Shown here: positions 24,730-34,437 of the stretch, one piece after another | Layout: every line of letters starts with the position of its first letter | Numbering within the stretch: the first letter of the stretch is position 1 | Origin: an uncultured Hellea sp. | Lineage (GTDB): Bacteria > Pseudomonadota > Alphaproteobacteria > Caulobacterales > Maricaulaceae | Length of the DNA: 64,000 nucleotides | Assembly: GCA_938007935.1 (NCBI GenBank) | Contig: CALLMD010000005.1 | Span: 1 to 64,000 of the forward strand | Reading direction: 5' to 3' | Notes under the pieces: generated by a model | Seen by the model: the letters and a program-made list of their open reading frames with translations, nothing else | Database searches by the model: none | Told to the model about the DNA's origin: nothing | Made by a program: the position numbers and the translations under genes

Positions 24730-26871
24730 ATGCGCACATTATTGCTATCAGTCGCAGTCTTGGCTTTGGGTGTGCTCGCATGCCAGCCACAATCCAGCAC
24801 AAAGTCAACATCAAAATCCATAACTCCTGTGACTGCTGCAAAAATAATCGAAGCGCCAACTTCTTCGTGGCTGTCACATGGCGGTGATTATAATGAGCAG
24901 CGTCATTCAAAGTTAAAAACATTAAATGCAAATAATGTCGCTGAGCTAGGACTAGAATGGTCTTATGATTTAGGCACGAGCCGCGGCATAGAGGCGACAC
25001 CTATTGTGCATGATGGGCTCATGTTCGTCACTTCGACTTGGAATATTGTGCACGCGCTTGATGCCCGTACAGGGAAAAAGCTTTGGAGCTTCGACCCAGA
25101 AGTCGATAAAAAACAGGCCGCCTATGCTTGCTGCGATGTTGTCAATCGCGGCGTGGCCATATGGGGTGATAAAATTTTCACGGCGACGATCGATGGCCGC
25201 CTTATCGCCCTTGACGCAAAAACAGGTAAAGTCATCTGGGACGTTCTGACGGTTGACAAATCCAAACCCTATACGATCACAGGCGCGCCGCGTGTCGTAA
25301 AAGGCAAAGTCATTATCGGCAATGGCGGCGCAGAGCTTGGAGTCAGAGGTTATGTCGGCGCATTTGATGCTGAAACAGGCAAGCAAATCTGGCGCTTTTA
25401 TACAGTTCCGGGCAATCCAGCCGAAGGTTTTGAAAATGACACCATGAAAATGGCCGCTGAGACGTGGAACGGCGAATGGTGGGCCGCAGGCGGCGGCGGT
25501 ACGGCATGGGATTCAATGGCCTATGATGCAGAACTCGACCTGCTTTATGTTGGCGTTGGCAATGGCTCGCCATGGAACCAGTCTATCCGTAGCCCTGGCG
25601 GCGGTGATAATCTGTTTCTATCGTCAATCGTGGCTGTAAAGCCAGATACAGGTGAATATGTCTGGCATTATCAAACAACGCCGGGCGAAACTTGGGATTA
25701 CACCGCTACCCAGCACATGATTTTGGCTGATATGGAAATTAAAGGCGCCATGCGTAAAGTTATTATGCAAGCCCCGAAAAACGGGTTCTTTTATGTCATA
25801 GACCGTGAAACGGGTGAATTTATCTCGGCAAATAATTTCGTACCCGTCAACTGGGCCACGCATATCGACCAAGAGACGGGGCGCCCTGTTGAAGTTGCCG
25901 ATGCGCGTTATTCTGGAAAAGCGCCTTACCTGCAATTACCAGGCCCACTTGGCGCGCATAATTGGCACCCCATGTCATATAGCCAAGATTCTGGCCTCGT
26001 TTACATTCCAGCTCAAGAAGCCCCTTGGGTCTATGGCGACATTCCAACTGGCTATGAATATACGGAAGGTCTCTGGAATACCGGAACCGAATTTTCCTAT
26101 GGTATGCTTCCAACAGACAAAGCGACATTCCGAGCTTTAAAATCCATGCTGAAAGGCCGCTTGTTAGCCTGGGACCCCATTGCACAAAAAGAAGCTTGGA
26201 GCTTTGAACATAATGGTCCTTGGAATGGGGGTATCCTTTCAACCGCAGGCAACCTTGTTTTCCAAGGCACGAGTGACGCTCATTTTGCTGCCTATGATGC
26301 CAAAACTGGTGATCAAAAATGGAAATATTTTACGCAAACAGGTATCGGCGCGGCCCCTATAACCTTTGAGCTAGACGGCGAACAATATGTCTCCGTGGCT
26401 TCAGGATGGGGCGGAGCATATGTACTGGGGTTTGGCGGCGTCCTTCCTTCAGGAAGCGCAGCAAATGTTGGACGTGTCTTGACATTCAAGCTGGGGGCGG
26501 ATGGGCAATTACCTGCGCTCGAAAAAGCGGCCGAGATCGAATATGAACTTCCCACTCTGGAAGCCAGCATGACAGAAGCTCTCATTAAAAAGGGCAATTT
26601 GGGATACGCAAAAATGTGCGGTGCTTGCCATGGCGATCAAGCTTACTCTTCGGGCCTCATCCCACAGCTTCGTTTTTCAGCTGTCACAAAAGATGCGGAA
26701 ACTTGGAATGAAGTCGTGATGCAAGGCTTATTAGCAGAAAATGGAATGCCCAATTTCGCTGGAAAAATGGACAATGAAACAGCTGAAGCCATTAGAGCCT
26801 ACGTCATTTCAGAAGCCAATAGTGACCGCGGCAAAGCATTCTATGACGAGGTGTCATTGCCTAAAGAATAA
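24730..26871 (+). CDS. PQQ-dependent quinohemoprotein alcohol dehydrogenase, lipoprotein
   Basis: About 713 residues from the ATG at 24730, with GGGG just upstream. A lipoprotein signal ends in LGVLAC (Cys about 16). The eight-bladed PQQ propeller shows the vicinal disulfide ACCD (about 133), the GVGNGSPW calcium/PQQ region, the catalytic-base Asp in ETWDYTATQ (about 321) and repeated tryptophan-docking W-motifs (DAETGKQIWRFY). A C-terminal cytochrome c domain has CGACH (about 629). The enzyme oxidises alcohols at the periplasmic face and passes electrons to its own heme. Membrane lipid anchoring is less usual for this family. No pqq biosynthesis genes are near. Confidence 0.9.
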   Translation: MRTLLLSVAVLALGVLACQPQSSTKSTSKSITPVTAAKIIEAPTSSWLSHGGDYNEQRHSKLKTLNANNVAELGLEWSYDLGTSRGIEATPIVHDGLMFVTSTWNIVHALDARTGKKLWSFDPEVDKKQAAYACCDVVNRGVAIWGDKIFTATIDGRLIALDAKTGKVIWDVLTVDKSKPYTITGAPRVVKGKVIIGNGGAELGVRGYVGAFDAETGKQIWRFYTVPGNPAEGFENDTMKMAAETWNGEWWAAGGGGTAWDSMAYDAELDLLYVGVGNGSPWNQSIRSPGGGDNLFLSSIVAVKPDTGEYVWHYQTTPGETWDYTATQHMILADMEIKGAMRKVIMQAPKNGFFYVIDRETGEFISANNFVPVNWATHIDQETGRPVEVADARYSGKAPYLQLPGPLGAHNWHPMSYSQDSGLVYIPAQEAPWVYGDIPTGYEYTEGLWNTGTEFSYGMLPTDKATFRALKSMLKGRLLAWDPIAQKEAWSFEHNGPWNGGILSTAGNLVFQGTSDAHFAAYDAKTGDQKWKYFTQTGIGAAPITFELDGEQYVSVASGWGGAYVLGFGGVLPSGSAANVGRVLTFKLGADGQLPALEKAAEIEYELPTLEASMTEALIKKGNLGYAKMCGACHGDQAYSSGLIPQLRFSAVTKDAETWNEVVMQGLLAENGMPNFAGKMDNETAEAIRAYVISEANSDRGKAFYDEVSLPKE

Positions 26872-27828
26872 TTAGAATCTGAACAGCGCGGCGCCCCAAG
26901 TAAATCCGCCGCCAAAGGCCTCTAACATAACAAGATCACCGCGTTTAATGCGGCCATCTTTAACCGCTGTATCCATAGCTAATGGCACTGACGCAGCGGA
27001 GGTATTGGCATGAAATTCTACGGTTGAAATAACTTGCTCTGGTTTAAGTTTAAGCCGTTTGGCAACACCGTTTAAAATTCTCTGATTGGCTTGATGAGGA
27101 ACAAACCAATCAACGTCCGAAATTGAAACCCCTGCCCCTTCTGTGCATTCGAGCATAGCCGCCGAAATATCTTTGACAGCATATTTAAAGACTTGGTTTC
27201 CAACCATTCTTACATGGCCCACAGTCTGCGTGCGAGACGGCCCACCATCGACATAGAGTAATTTGCAATGCGCTCCATCTGATCGAATGAAACTATTCAT
27301 CACACCCGTATTTTCATCATCCGAAGCTGACATAACCACAGCACCTGCCCCGTCACCAAATAAGACGCAGGTTGTTCTGTCTTCCCAATCAAGGATACGC
27401 GAAAATGTTTCAGCGCCGATTAATAAGGCATTTTTGGCTGTACCCGTCCGCAGCAAAGAATCGACAACGTTCACGCCATATATAAATCCGCTACAAACAG
27501 CCTGAATATCAAAGGCCGCGCCATGATGAATGCCTAAACCTTCTTGGATCATCGTAGCTGTTGACGGAAAAGTATAATCTGGCGTTGTTGTTGCAACGAC
27601 GATCAAGTCGATATCCTTGGCCTCCATACCCGCATCTGACAATGCCGCTTTTGCAGCCGCTAGTCCAAGGTCGGATGTATACTCGCCTTCAGCAGCGATG
27701 TGGCGCTGCCCAATGCCTGTCCTTTCACGTATCCATGAATCGGAAGTATCAACCTTAACCGCAAGATCTTCATTCGTGAGAACACGGGAAGGCAAATAAC
27801 TGCCAATTCCTTTAATAATGGAGCCCAT
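26872..27828 (-). CDS. fabH: 3-oxoacyl-[ACP] synthase III
   Basis: 318 residues. It condenses acetyl-CoA with malonyl-ACP to start fatty acid synthesis. The catalytic triad is visible: Cys in [11 protein letters not shown] (about 113), His in VPHQANQRI (about 245) and Asn in [11 protein letters not shown] (about 275). The start overlaps the plsX stop (TAATG), a conserved coupling. Confidence 0.96.
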   Translation of the reverse strand: MGSIIKGIGSYLPSRVLTNEDLAVKVDTSDSWIRERTGIGQRHIAAEGEYTSDLGLAAAKAALSDAGMEAKDIDLIVVATTTPDYTFPSTATMIQEGLGIHHGAAFDIQAVCSGFIYGVNVVDSLLRTGTAKNALLIGAETFSRILDWEDRTTCVLFGDGAGAVVMSASDDENTGVMNSFIRSDGAHCKLLYVDGGPSRTQTVGHVRMVGNQVFKYAVKDISAAMLECTEGAGVSISDVDWFVPHQANQRILNGVAKRLKLKPEQVISTVEFHANTSAASVPLAMDTAVKDGRIKRGDLVMLEAFGGGFTWGAALFRF

Positions 27829-28880
27829 TAAGCAATAAATCCTATATTGTCGTCTTCATCATGTAGGGCCTCTAGCGAACGCTCTGTTTCTTCTATGAAG
27901 TTACTCTCAGCCAAACCAATGGCAACATTTAAGGCATTTGCAAACCCAACGTGATCGGTTCCGCCATGGCTTTTGACGACGATCCCCTTAAGACCCAATA
28001 AAACAGCTCCATTGACTTTTCGAGGATCAATTTGTTTTTTGAGCTTTCGAAGCGCAACCCCATTGAGGAATGCTGTGAACTTTGACCACGCACCACTTTT
28101 CAGAGCCGCGCTAAAATAAGTCCCGATAAGTTTTGCTGTTCCTTCGGCCGTTTTTAGCGCTACGTTACCTGTAAAACCATCCGTAACAAAAACATCCGCT
28201 CCGCCTGTTGAGATGTCATTGCCTTCAACATAACCGATATAATTCATATCAAGTTCGCTTTGAGATAAGCGCTCATGTGCCGATTTGACAACATCATTGC
28301 CCTTGCCCTCTTCGGACCCAACATTAAGGAGGCCAATACGGGGCTTTTCGACCTTATATAATGCTCTAAAATAAGCCTCCCCCAACACGGCAAATTCCGT
28401 CAGTTGCGCCGCATCACAATCAATATTTGCGCCAACATCTAACACAACGCCCATACCATTCGGATTTGGCCAGCTTGCCGCCAAAGGTGGACGCTGCGCG
28501 CCTTGCTTATTACGCAATCTTATCTTCGCTATGGCCATGAGCGCGCCAGTATTACCTGCTGACACAGCAACATTGGCCTCACCAGCTTTAATAGCCTCGA
28601 TGGTATTCCACATAGATGACCCCTTACCTTTTCTAAGGGCTTGGGAAGGTTTTTCATCCATTGATATTTCAATATCCGTATGCCGGATTTCAGATCGGGC
28701 GGCCGTTTGTTTGTATTTTGCCAAAAGCGGCGTGAGTATGGCTTCATCACCATGAAGCAAGAAACGCGCACGCCTATTTTTCCCCTCATGTTTGAGGAAA
28801 TATTCAATACCTTTTACAACGATATCTGGCGCATTATCGCCCCCCATCGCATCGATTGAAAGTATCAGTCCATCCAGCAT
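27828..28880 (-). CDS. plsX: Phosphate acyltransferase PlsX
   Basis: 350 residues. It makes acyl-phosphate from acyl-ACP for phospholipid synthesis. Signature segments are [11 protein letters not shown] at the N-terminus, [27 protein letters not shown] and [17 protein letters not shown]. It begins 60 nt after the bc1-chaperone gene. The DUF177 (YceD) gene that often stands between the two in alphaproteobacteria is missing. Confidence 0.96.
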   Translation of the reverse strand: MLDGLILSIDAMGGDNAPDIVVKGIEYFLKHEGKNRRARFLLHGDEAILTPLLAKYKQTAARSEIRHTDIEISMDEKPSQALRKGKGSSMWNTIEAIKAGEANVAVSAGNTGALMAIAKIRLRNKQGAQRPPLAASWPNPNGMGVVLDVGANIDCDAAQLTEFAVLGEAYFRALYKVEKPRIGLLNVGSEEGKGNDVVKSAHERLSQSELDMNYIGYVEGNDISTGGADVFVTDGFTGNVALKTAEGTAKLIGTYFSAALKSGAWSKFTAFLNGVALRKLKKQIDPRKVNGAVLLGLKGIVVKSHGGTDHVGFANALNVAIGLAESNFIEETERSLEALHDEDDNIGFIA

Positions 28881-28940
28881 GTTTTCCGCGGGTCCTTATT
28901 CGACGCACGCTATACTTCAAGAGGTTGTCGCTGGCGAGTG

Positions 28941-29468
28941 TTATTTCGGAAAGGTAAAGTCCCCGAGAGCAACATCACCCAAGGATTTATCTGATAAAAT
29001 TTTAGAAAAATCAGCTAAATATGTACCTAAAAAGTCTTGGAAATCCTTATTTCCGTCCTTCAATAACCCTTGAGCTAGAACGACCGAGATATCAGAATTA
29101 TTTTGCAGAGCTTCGACATAGGTTTTTGTCCGCGTAAAGAATAATTGCATCATCGGCTTAATGCGTCTTTTGATACCTGTGTCAGATATACCTTCTTCAC
29201 GCATAGCAATTTCAAAATCATCCCGCATAACATCATAAATAGCTTGAGAAAGACGTTCGCCTTGCTGTTCATATTTATTGAGAGTTTCTAGGACAGCAGA
29301 TATATGAAGCGTGAGTAAATCAATCCGTCCGTCATAATTATCAGGCACTTTTCCTGTGCCATAAAACTTTGGATTGCGCGATTGCATCATGAGTTTGCTA
29401 TAGATCGTCTTAGCATCCTCAAATGCGGCATCCTTTTTGCCAAATATACGTTTTAAAAATCCTGCCAT
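28941..29468 (-). CDS. Ubiquinol-cytochrome c chaperone family protein (CBP3/UQCC1-like)
   Basis: About 175 residues from the ATG at 29468. The longer frame upstream would run into the divergent bamE promoter and is not used. The domain has KFYGTGKVPDNYDGRIDLLT and QAIYDVMRDDFEIAMREEGI, typical of the CBP3-like chaperone family needed for cytochrome bc1 biogenesis. It is followed by plsX and is divergent from bamE. Confidence 0.88.
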   Translation of the reverse strand: MAGFLKRIFGKKDAAFEDAKTIYSKLMMQSRNPKFYGTGKVPDNYDGRIDLLTLHISAVLETLNKYEQQGERLSQAIYDVMRDDFEIAMREEGISDTGIKRRIKPMMQLFFTRTKTYVEALQNNSDISVVLAQGLLKDGNKDFQDFLGTYLADFSKILSDKSLGDVALGDFTFPK

Positions 29469-29558
29469 TTCGGCTCCATTAATTTTACACAAGGGGTATT
29501 GCCAGCCCCCTTGGCTTTCGCTAGGCATAGCGCAGAATTTAACAAACCAAAGCGTTTT

Positions 29559-30068
29559 ATGTCCCACACACTTGTTAAAACTGTCGCAGTCATCGCAATC
29601 GCCTTAGTTTCAACAGCCTGTAACCCAGTTCTGCGTACCCATGGCTATATTCCAACCGCAGACAATAAACCTCAAGAAGTCAATCCAGACACAGACACAA
29701 AAGCCACTGTGCTTGCAAGACTTGGAAATCCTTCAGTAAAATCTACATTTGACGAAGACATTACGGATGACACATGGTTTTATATGAATACAGTACGTCA
29801 ACGTTATGCCTATTTACGGCCGAAAGTTGAAGATCGTAATATTACGGCAATTACCTTTAATGAAGATGGCCAAGTCACAAAGGTGGCAGAATATGGCATC
29901 GAAGATGGACGTTATGTGAATTACGTCGACCGTAAGACACCAACGCGTGGCCGTGAACTCTCTGTACTTGAACAAATATTTGGTACAATTGGCCGCTTAC
30001 CAACCGATCAAATCGGTGGACAACAAAACATTCCCGGGGGGGGAGGAGGACCAGGAGGCGGACGATAG
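29559..30068 (+). CDS. bamE: Outer-membrane assembly lipoprotein BamE (SmpA/OmlA)
   Basis: About 169 residues from the ATG at 29559. The lipobox VSTAC (Cys about 21) is followed by the GYIPTAD start of the domain, the motif TVLARLGNPSVKSTF and the strand WFYMNTVRQRYAYLRP. It ends in a Gly-rich tail (GGGGGPGGGR). BamE supports the BAM complex. It is transcribed away from the bc1 chaperone gene, a conserved alphaproteobacterial pair, and ends at a strong bidirectional terminator. Confidence 0.9.
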   Translation: MSHTLVKTVAVIAIALVSTACNPVLRTHGYIPTADNKPQEVNPDTDTKATVLARLGNPSVKSTFDEDITDDTWFYMNTVRQRYAYLRPKVEDRNITAITFNEDGQVTKVAEYGIEDGRYVNYVDRKTPTRGRELSVLEQIFGTIGRLPTDQIGGQQNIPGGGGGPGGGR

Positions 30069-30090
30069 TCAGCCCTTAGGTCTTTTATAG

Positions 30091-30119
30091 AAAACCCGAA
30101 TGCCAACCATTCGGGTTTT
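30091..30119. terminator. Bidirectional terminator between bamE and thiL
   Basis: A perfect 12-bp stem, AAAACCCGAATG/CATTCGGGTTTT, with a CCAAC loop lies between convergent bamE and thiL. T-rich sequence follows on the plus strand, and A-rich stem ends serve the minus strand. Confidence 0.9.
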
Positions 30120-30133
30120 CTTTTATTTACGCT

Positions 30134-31105
30134 TTAAAAATGCTTGTGACCTGTATGTTCAAACTCAATGATTTTACCATTTTTGTCACTGACATGAATG
30201 GATGAGCCTTTAGACACAGTTCCAATTTTCGTGATCTGCAAATTGACCTTATCAGCTTCAGCAAGAATATTCGTGGCATTTTCAGATGCCGCAGTAAAGA
30301 CAAGCTCATAATCATCACCCGCCGTGACCAAGGCCTTTAACCGGTCTACATCTTGACCTGCCCATTCTTGAACCGCTTTAGAAAGGGGCACGTTTGACAA
30401 ATCGATTTCAAGTTTCTTGTTTGAAGCCTGAGCGACATGGCCCGCATCAGCAATCAATCCATCTGATACATCTACGCAAGAATTTGCATAATCGCGTAAG
30501 GCCTGACCAAAAGTAAGGCGAGGTTCTGGCCGAAAATAAGCATCTTCAAATTTTTTCACATTTGCTGATTTTGGTTTCGGATCTATCGGTTTGCCAAGAA
30601 CTTGTCTAACGCCAAGATGAGCATCTCCAATTGTTCCGCTAACCCATACTTCGTCACCTAATTGGGCGCCGCTGCGTTTGACCATCTTCCCTTCAGGCAC
30701 TTCACCAATTAAGGTCGCTGTAACAACCATAGGTCCGCGTGTTGATGTGGTATCCCCGCCAAGAAGTTTAAACCGATAGGCTTTCTGAATTGATGCCAAC
30801 CCACTTGCGAAGTCTTTAAAAACATTTTGATCGACACTATGCGGCCAAACAATGGACAAGAGATAACCTATGGGCATCGCTCCCTTAGCCGCAAGATCGG
30901 ATAAATTTACACGTAAAAGCTTTTCAGCAGTACGTTTTCCATAATGCCCATGGGGAAAATGCACACCCTCCACCATTGTGTCTTTTGTAATAACGAGGTC
31001 TTTACCTACCTCTGGCTTAAAGAGGGCAGCGTCATCTTTTAGGCCAAGCCCGCCTGGCCCCGCTAACGGCGCTAGATAACTTGCAATGAATTCAAACTCA
31101 TCCAT
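30134..31105 (-). CDS. thiL: Thiamine-monophosphate kinase
   Basis: 323 residues. It phosphorylates TMP to TPP. Motifs are the early GLKDDAALF metal/ATP segment, VITKDTMVEGVHFP, LRVNLSDLAAKGAMP, LLGGDTTSTRGP and CVDVSDGLIADAGHVA. It is the last gene of the nrdR-rib-nusB operon, starting 1 nt after the nusB stop. Confidence 0.95.
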   Translation of the reverse strand: MDEFEFIASYLAPLAGPGGLGLKDDAALFKPEVGKDLVITKDTMVEGVHFPHGHYGKRTAEKLLRVNLSDLAAKGAMPIGYLLSIVWPHSVDQNVFKDFASGLASIQKAYRFKLLGGDTTSTRGPMVVTATLIGEVPEGKMVKRSGAQLGDEVWVSGTIGDAHLGVRQVLGKPIDPKPKSANVKKFEDAYFRPEPRLTFGQALRDYANSCVDVSDGLIADAGHVAQASNKKLEIDLSNVPLSKAVQEWAGQDVDRLKALVTAGDDYELVFTAASENATNILAEADKVNLQITKIGTVSKGSSIHVSDKNGKIIEFEHTGHKHF

Positions 31106-31106
31106 T

Positions 31107-31589
31107 TTAGCTTTGCGTTTTTCCGACTAAGCCAAACTCTGCTTTACGCACAGCTTTGGCCATTTGATCCATGGCGCCATTGACGAAGCCCGGCTCTTTC
31201 CCTTCAAAAAAATCGGCCGCGATAGATACATATTGATCGATTATAACAAGGGCGGGGACATCAGGGCGTCGCAGTATTTCATAACCACCTGCACGAAGTA
31301 TTGCGCGCAGTGTCAAATCAAGTCGTTTAAGCTTCCACTTTTCTGATAACTGGTCAGAAATACTGGCATCAATTTCGCTTTGATATTTGATTACACCTTC
31401 AACAATATCTTGAAAAAATTCTTCATCAACACTGGGTGATTTTTGTTCATCTGCGCGCCCAAAACGGTGCTCTACAAATTGCTTTATGACTGTCCCTGAT
31501 AACTCATCACTTATATCGAGTTGATAAAGTGCCTGCACAGCTGCCGTGCGGGCCGCGCGGCGTAATTTTGAGTGGGGGCCTTTGGACAC
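31107..31589 (-). CDS. nusB: Transcription antitermination factor NusB
   Basis: 160 residues, all-helical NusB fold with RRAARTAAVQALYQLDIS at the N-terminus and PGFVNGAMDQMAK near the C-terminus. It acts in rRNA antitermination with NusE. The start is GTG, which overlaps the ribH stop (TAGTG). The ribH-nusB pairing is widespread. Confidence 0.94.
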   Translation of the reverse strand: MSKGPHSKLRRAARTAAVQALYQLDISDELSGTVIKQFVEHRFGRADEQKSPSVDEEFFQDIVEGVIKYQSEIDASISDQLSEKWKLKRLDLTLRAILRAGGYEILRRPDVPALVIIDQYVSIAADFFEGKEPGFVNGAMDQMAKAVRKAEFGLVGKTQS

Positions 31590-32032
31590 TATTTGGGTCC
31601 AAGTTTAGAAGATCGAAGTTCCGAGCGAATTTTGATCATCTTTAGTGCTGCATTTGCCGCAAAGCCGCCTTTATCTTTTTTATCTTTCTTTGCCCGTGCC
31701 CAGGCTTGGTCTTCATTTTCAACAGTAATAATACCATTACCAATCGCCAATTGTTGATCAACGGCAAGGTCCATAATTGCCCGCGCGCTTTCTCCGCAGA
31801 CATAATCGTAATGTGTCGTCTCCCCGCGAATAACGCAGCCAAGCGCGATATAACCATCAAAGCCAGACTTGGCCTCTTCTGCCATAGAGATTACATGTGG
31901 TATCTCTAAAGCCCCAGGAACTGTTACCTTAGTGATTTCGGCCTTAGCCTTTTGCAGAACGTCAAGAGCTCCTTCCAATAAAGCATCAGAAATAGCCGTA
32001 TAATAACGTGCTTCAATAACGAGAATTTTCAT
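31589..32032 (-). CDS. ribH: 6,7-dimethyl-8-ribityllumazine synthase
   Basis: 147 residues. It has [16 protein letters not shown], the [15 protein letters not shown] catalytic-His segment and [15 protein letters not shown]. It forms the lumazine precursor of riboflavin. The ATG overlaps the stop of the preceding ribB-type gene (TAATG). Confidence 0.95.
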   Translation of the reverse strand: MKILVIEARYYTAISDALLEGALDVLQKAKAEITKVTVPGALEIPHVISMAEEAKSGFDGYIALGCVIRGETTHYDYVCGESARAIMDLAVDQQLAIGNGIITVENEDQAWARAKKDKKDKGGFAANAALKMIKIRSELRSSKLGPK

Positions 32033-33180
32033 TATTTTTTACCGCTTATAAGGGGTGTAATTCCAACCAATTCAAGATCATAGGCTTCAAGACCAATAAG
32101 CTTTGGCATCGTATTCGTTATTAGGCGCATCTTACGAACACCTTGGTCAACTAAGATTTGCGCGCCAACACCGTATTCGCGAACATATTGCTCTTTGCGG
32201 TCTACAAAACTCTTATGTGCCCCAAGACGTTCGAGCAATGTATCAATGGAACCTTCTCTAATCAGAACTAAGACAGAGTGACCGTCATGGCCAGCAAGCT
32301 GTTTCATCGCATCCCAAATCAGACCTGAACGCGGACTTTCTTCATAAAGAATATCGCCTGCAAAGTCGATTTTATGAACACGAACTAAGCTTTCTTCATC
32401 CTCGTTTGGCTGACCTTTCGACAGAGCCACATGTTCCTTTCCATCCAGAAAGTTACGATAAACATGAATGTTAAAATCATCACCATTTTGCGATGTGAAA
32501 TCACTTGACGCCACATGTTTGACGAAATGGTCTTTCTCCATTCTGTAGGCAACCAAGTCTTCGATTGTACCAATTTTAAGCCCATGAAATTGCGCAAATT
32601 TCACGAGATCATCAAGGCGCGCCATCGTCCCGTCATCATTCATAATTTCACAAATGACAGCGGATGGATTAAGCCCAGCCATACGGGAAATATCAACGGA
32701 CGCTTCTGTATGACCTGTTCGTACCAACACGCCGCCATCCTTGGCAATAATTGGAAACATATGCCCGGGTGATACAATATCATCTTGTCGCGATTCAGGG
32801 TCAATCGCAGTTTGAATAGTATGCGAGCGGTCACCTGCGCTAATCCCAGTCGTAACGCCTTCACGAGCTTCAATAGATTGTGTGAAAGCCGTTTCAAACC
32901 TTGAGCGATTATCCGCTGACATATTTGATAAGCCAAGCACATCTGCCTTGGCCTGCTCAATCGCTAAGCAAATTAGTCCCCGTCCGAATTTAGCCATGAA
33001 ATTAATCGCATCCGGCGTCGCAAATTGCGCAGGGATTATAAGATCACCTTCATTCTCACGATCTTCCGCATCCACAAGGATATACATACGCCCATTACGC
33101 GCATCATCAATAATCTCTTCTGGGGTCGCTAGGTTATACACGTCGTCAAAGGTCGCTTCATTTAGTGTGGTTTTGGCCAT
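32032..33180 (-). CDS. ribB: 3,4-dihydroxy-2-butanone 4-phosphate synthase with degenerate GTP cyclohydrolase II domain (RibBX-type)
   Basis: 382 residues. The N-terminal RibB domain (1-210) is intact: [31 protein letters not shown], the [10 protein letters not shown] region and [14 protein letters not shown]. The C-terminal part (about 225-375) aligns with GTP cyclohydrolase II, but the zinc motif is gone. Where GCHII has three Cys (pattern C-x10-C-x-C), this protein reads [20 protein letters not shown] with no Cys. It therefore probably makes only dihydroxybutanone phosphate. Such RibBX proteins are known in alphaproteobacteria, where the second domain may be regulatory. A separate RibA would be needed. 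Confidence 0.9.
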   Translation of the reverse strand: MAKTTLNEATFDDVYNLATPEEIIDDARNGRMYILVDAEDRENEGDLIIPAQFATPDAINFMAKFGRGLICLAIEQAKADVLGLSNMSADNRSRFETAFTQSIEAREGVTTGISAGDRSHTIQTAIDPESRQDDIVSPGHMFPIIAKDGGVLVRTGHTEASVDISRMAGLNPSAVICEIMNDDGTMARLDDLVKFAQFHGLKIGTIEDLVAYRMEKDHFVKHVASSDFTSQNGDDFNIHVYRNFLDGKEHVALSKGQPNEDEESLVRVHKIDFAGDILYEESPRSGLIWDAMKQLAGHDGHSVLVLIREGSIDTLLERLGAHKSFVDRKEQYVREYGVGAQILVDQGVRKMRLITNTMPKLIGLEAYDLELVGITPLISGKK

Positions 33181-33181
33181 G

Positions 33182-33790
33182 TTAGGCTTTCATATGCTCT
33201 AAGTATCGCGCCACATAGCGCGCAATTAGGTCTATTTCCAGATTTACTTTGCTGCCAATCTGTAATTTCCCCAATGTGGTGACTTGCCACGTATGGGGGA
33301 TGATGTTTACTTCAAAAGCATTATCCTCAACATCATTGACGGTCAAAGACACACCATCGATAGTGATAGAGCCTTTCGGAGCAATACCAAATGCCATATC
33401 CTTGGGGGCTTCAAAGCGAAGCTTATGCGACCCTGCAATTTCTTCTAGCGCGATGAGTCTTCCAACGCCATCAACATGTCCCGTTACCAAATGTCCGCCC
33501 ATTTCGTCTTTACCTGTTAGAGCGCGTTCGAGATTAATATGTGTACCCTCACCCCAATCACTCATGGTTGTTTTGGAAAGGCTTTCATCAGAAACTTCAA
33601 TGGCGTACCAATCCGGTCCTTTTTCAATGACCGTCATACAAGCGCCAGAATGTGAAATAGACGCGCCAATATCTATTCCGTCAGTATTATAACTGCAAGT
33701 CACATCCATGCGTGTATCACCCCATTCCCCGCCAGTTTCACGTGTTACGCTTTTGATAACACCAATATCAGTGATTATACCGGTAAACAT
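33182..33790 (-). CDS. ribE: Riboflavin synthase, alpha chain
   Basis: 202 residues made of two lumazine-binding barrels. The N-terminus is MFTGIITDIGVIKSV, the first barrel has SHSGACMTVIE, and the second begins at GHLVTGHVDGVGRL with GSITIDGVSLTVNDV. It dismutates two lumazines to riboflavin. The start lies 16 bp inside the ribD-type gene, and the stop is 1 nt before ribB. Confidence 0.95.
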   Translation of the reverse strand: MFTGIITDIGVIKSVTRETGGEWGDTRMDVTCSYNTDGIDIGASISHSGACMTVIEKGPDWYAIEVSDESLSKTTMSDWGEGTHINLERALTGKDEMGGHLVTGHVDGVGRLIALEEIAGSHKLRFEAPKDMAFGIAPKGSITIDGVSLTVNDVEDNAFEVNIIPHTWQVTTLGKLQIGSKVNLEIDLIARYVARYLEHMKA

Positions 33791-34434
33791 CGCTCATATC
33801 TTTCATAAATATCGTCACCTAACTCGCGGAGTTCTATACGTGCAAAACGGTGAGCGAGATTAAGGTCCGTAAGATTTAAATCACCAATCGCGCCGCGCCC
33901 ATCCCCACCCAAAATTAGTGGTGCACGAAACCAGTCTATAACATCAATAGCATCTAAACGCAGAAAACTTGCGGCTAATGTCCCGCCGCCTTCTACAAGC
34001 AATGTTGATACGCCATTTTCTTTTAGCACTTTCATCGCTGCCGTTAAATCAACGCCAAGGCTTATCGGCACTTTTATCAAGCGAACACCCAAGTCTTTCA
34101 GTGCGTTAGCTACATTCCCTGAAGTAACTTCACTAAATACCCAAACAGGCGTCTCTTTGGCCGTAAGTGCTAAATTTGATTTAGGCGATAAGCGTAATTT
34201 GGTATCAAATATAATACGAATAGGATTAGGCTCATCTTTAATACGGGTCGTTAATTGTGGATTATCAAGTACAGCCGTATTCGCCCCCACGGCAATGGCG
34301 TCATGACGGGCGCGCAGTTTGCGGCCTTCCTTACGGGCTTCCTCGCCAGTAATCCACTCGGACATACCATTGGCAAGTGCAATCTTACCATCAAGCGAAG
34401 TCGCTAATTTTAACGTGACATAAGGCCGAGACAC
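33775..34434 (-). CDS. RibD C-terminal-type reductase without a deaminase domain
   Basis: 219 residues. The sequence begins directly with the reductase domain: RPYVTLKLATSLDGKIALAN, DAIAVGANTAVLDNPQLT and LLVEGGGTLAASFL. Bifunctional RibD proteins are about 360 residues with an N-terminal zinc deaminase (H-A-E and PCxxxGxxxPC motifs). None of that is present, and the gene abuts nrdR, so the domain is not hidden upstream. It probably performs only the ribosylamino-uracil reductase step. Position in the nrdR-ribE slot shows it is the ribD orthologue or its replacement. Confidence 0.88.
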   Translation of the reverse strand: MSRPYVTLKLATSLDGKIALANGMSEWITGEEARKEGRKLRARHDAIAVGANTAVLDNPQLTTRIKDEPNPIRIIFDTKLRLSPKSNLALTAKETPVWVFSEVTSGNVANALKDLGVRLIKVPISLGVDLTAAMKVLKENGVSTLLVEGGGTLAASFLRLDAIDVIDWFRAPLILGGDGRGAIGDLNLTDLNLAHRFARIELRELGDDIYERYERCLPV

Positions 34435-34437
34435 TAT

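Noticed and set aside
29480-29558. Small inverted repeats (AAGGGG/CCCCTT and CGCTA/TAGCG) between the bc1 chaperone gene and bamE
   Set aside because: They are short, imperfectly placed and expected by chance in a divergent promoter region of this size.
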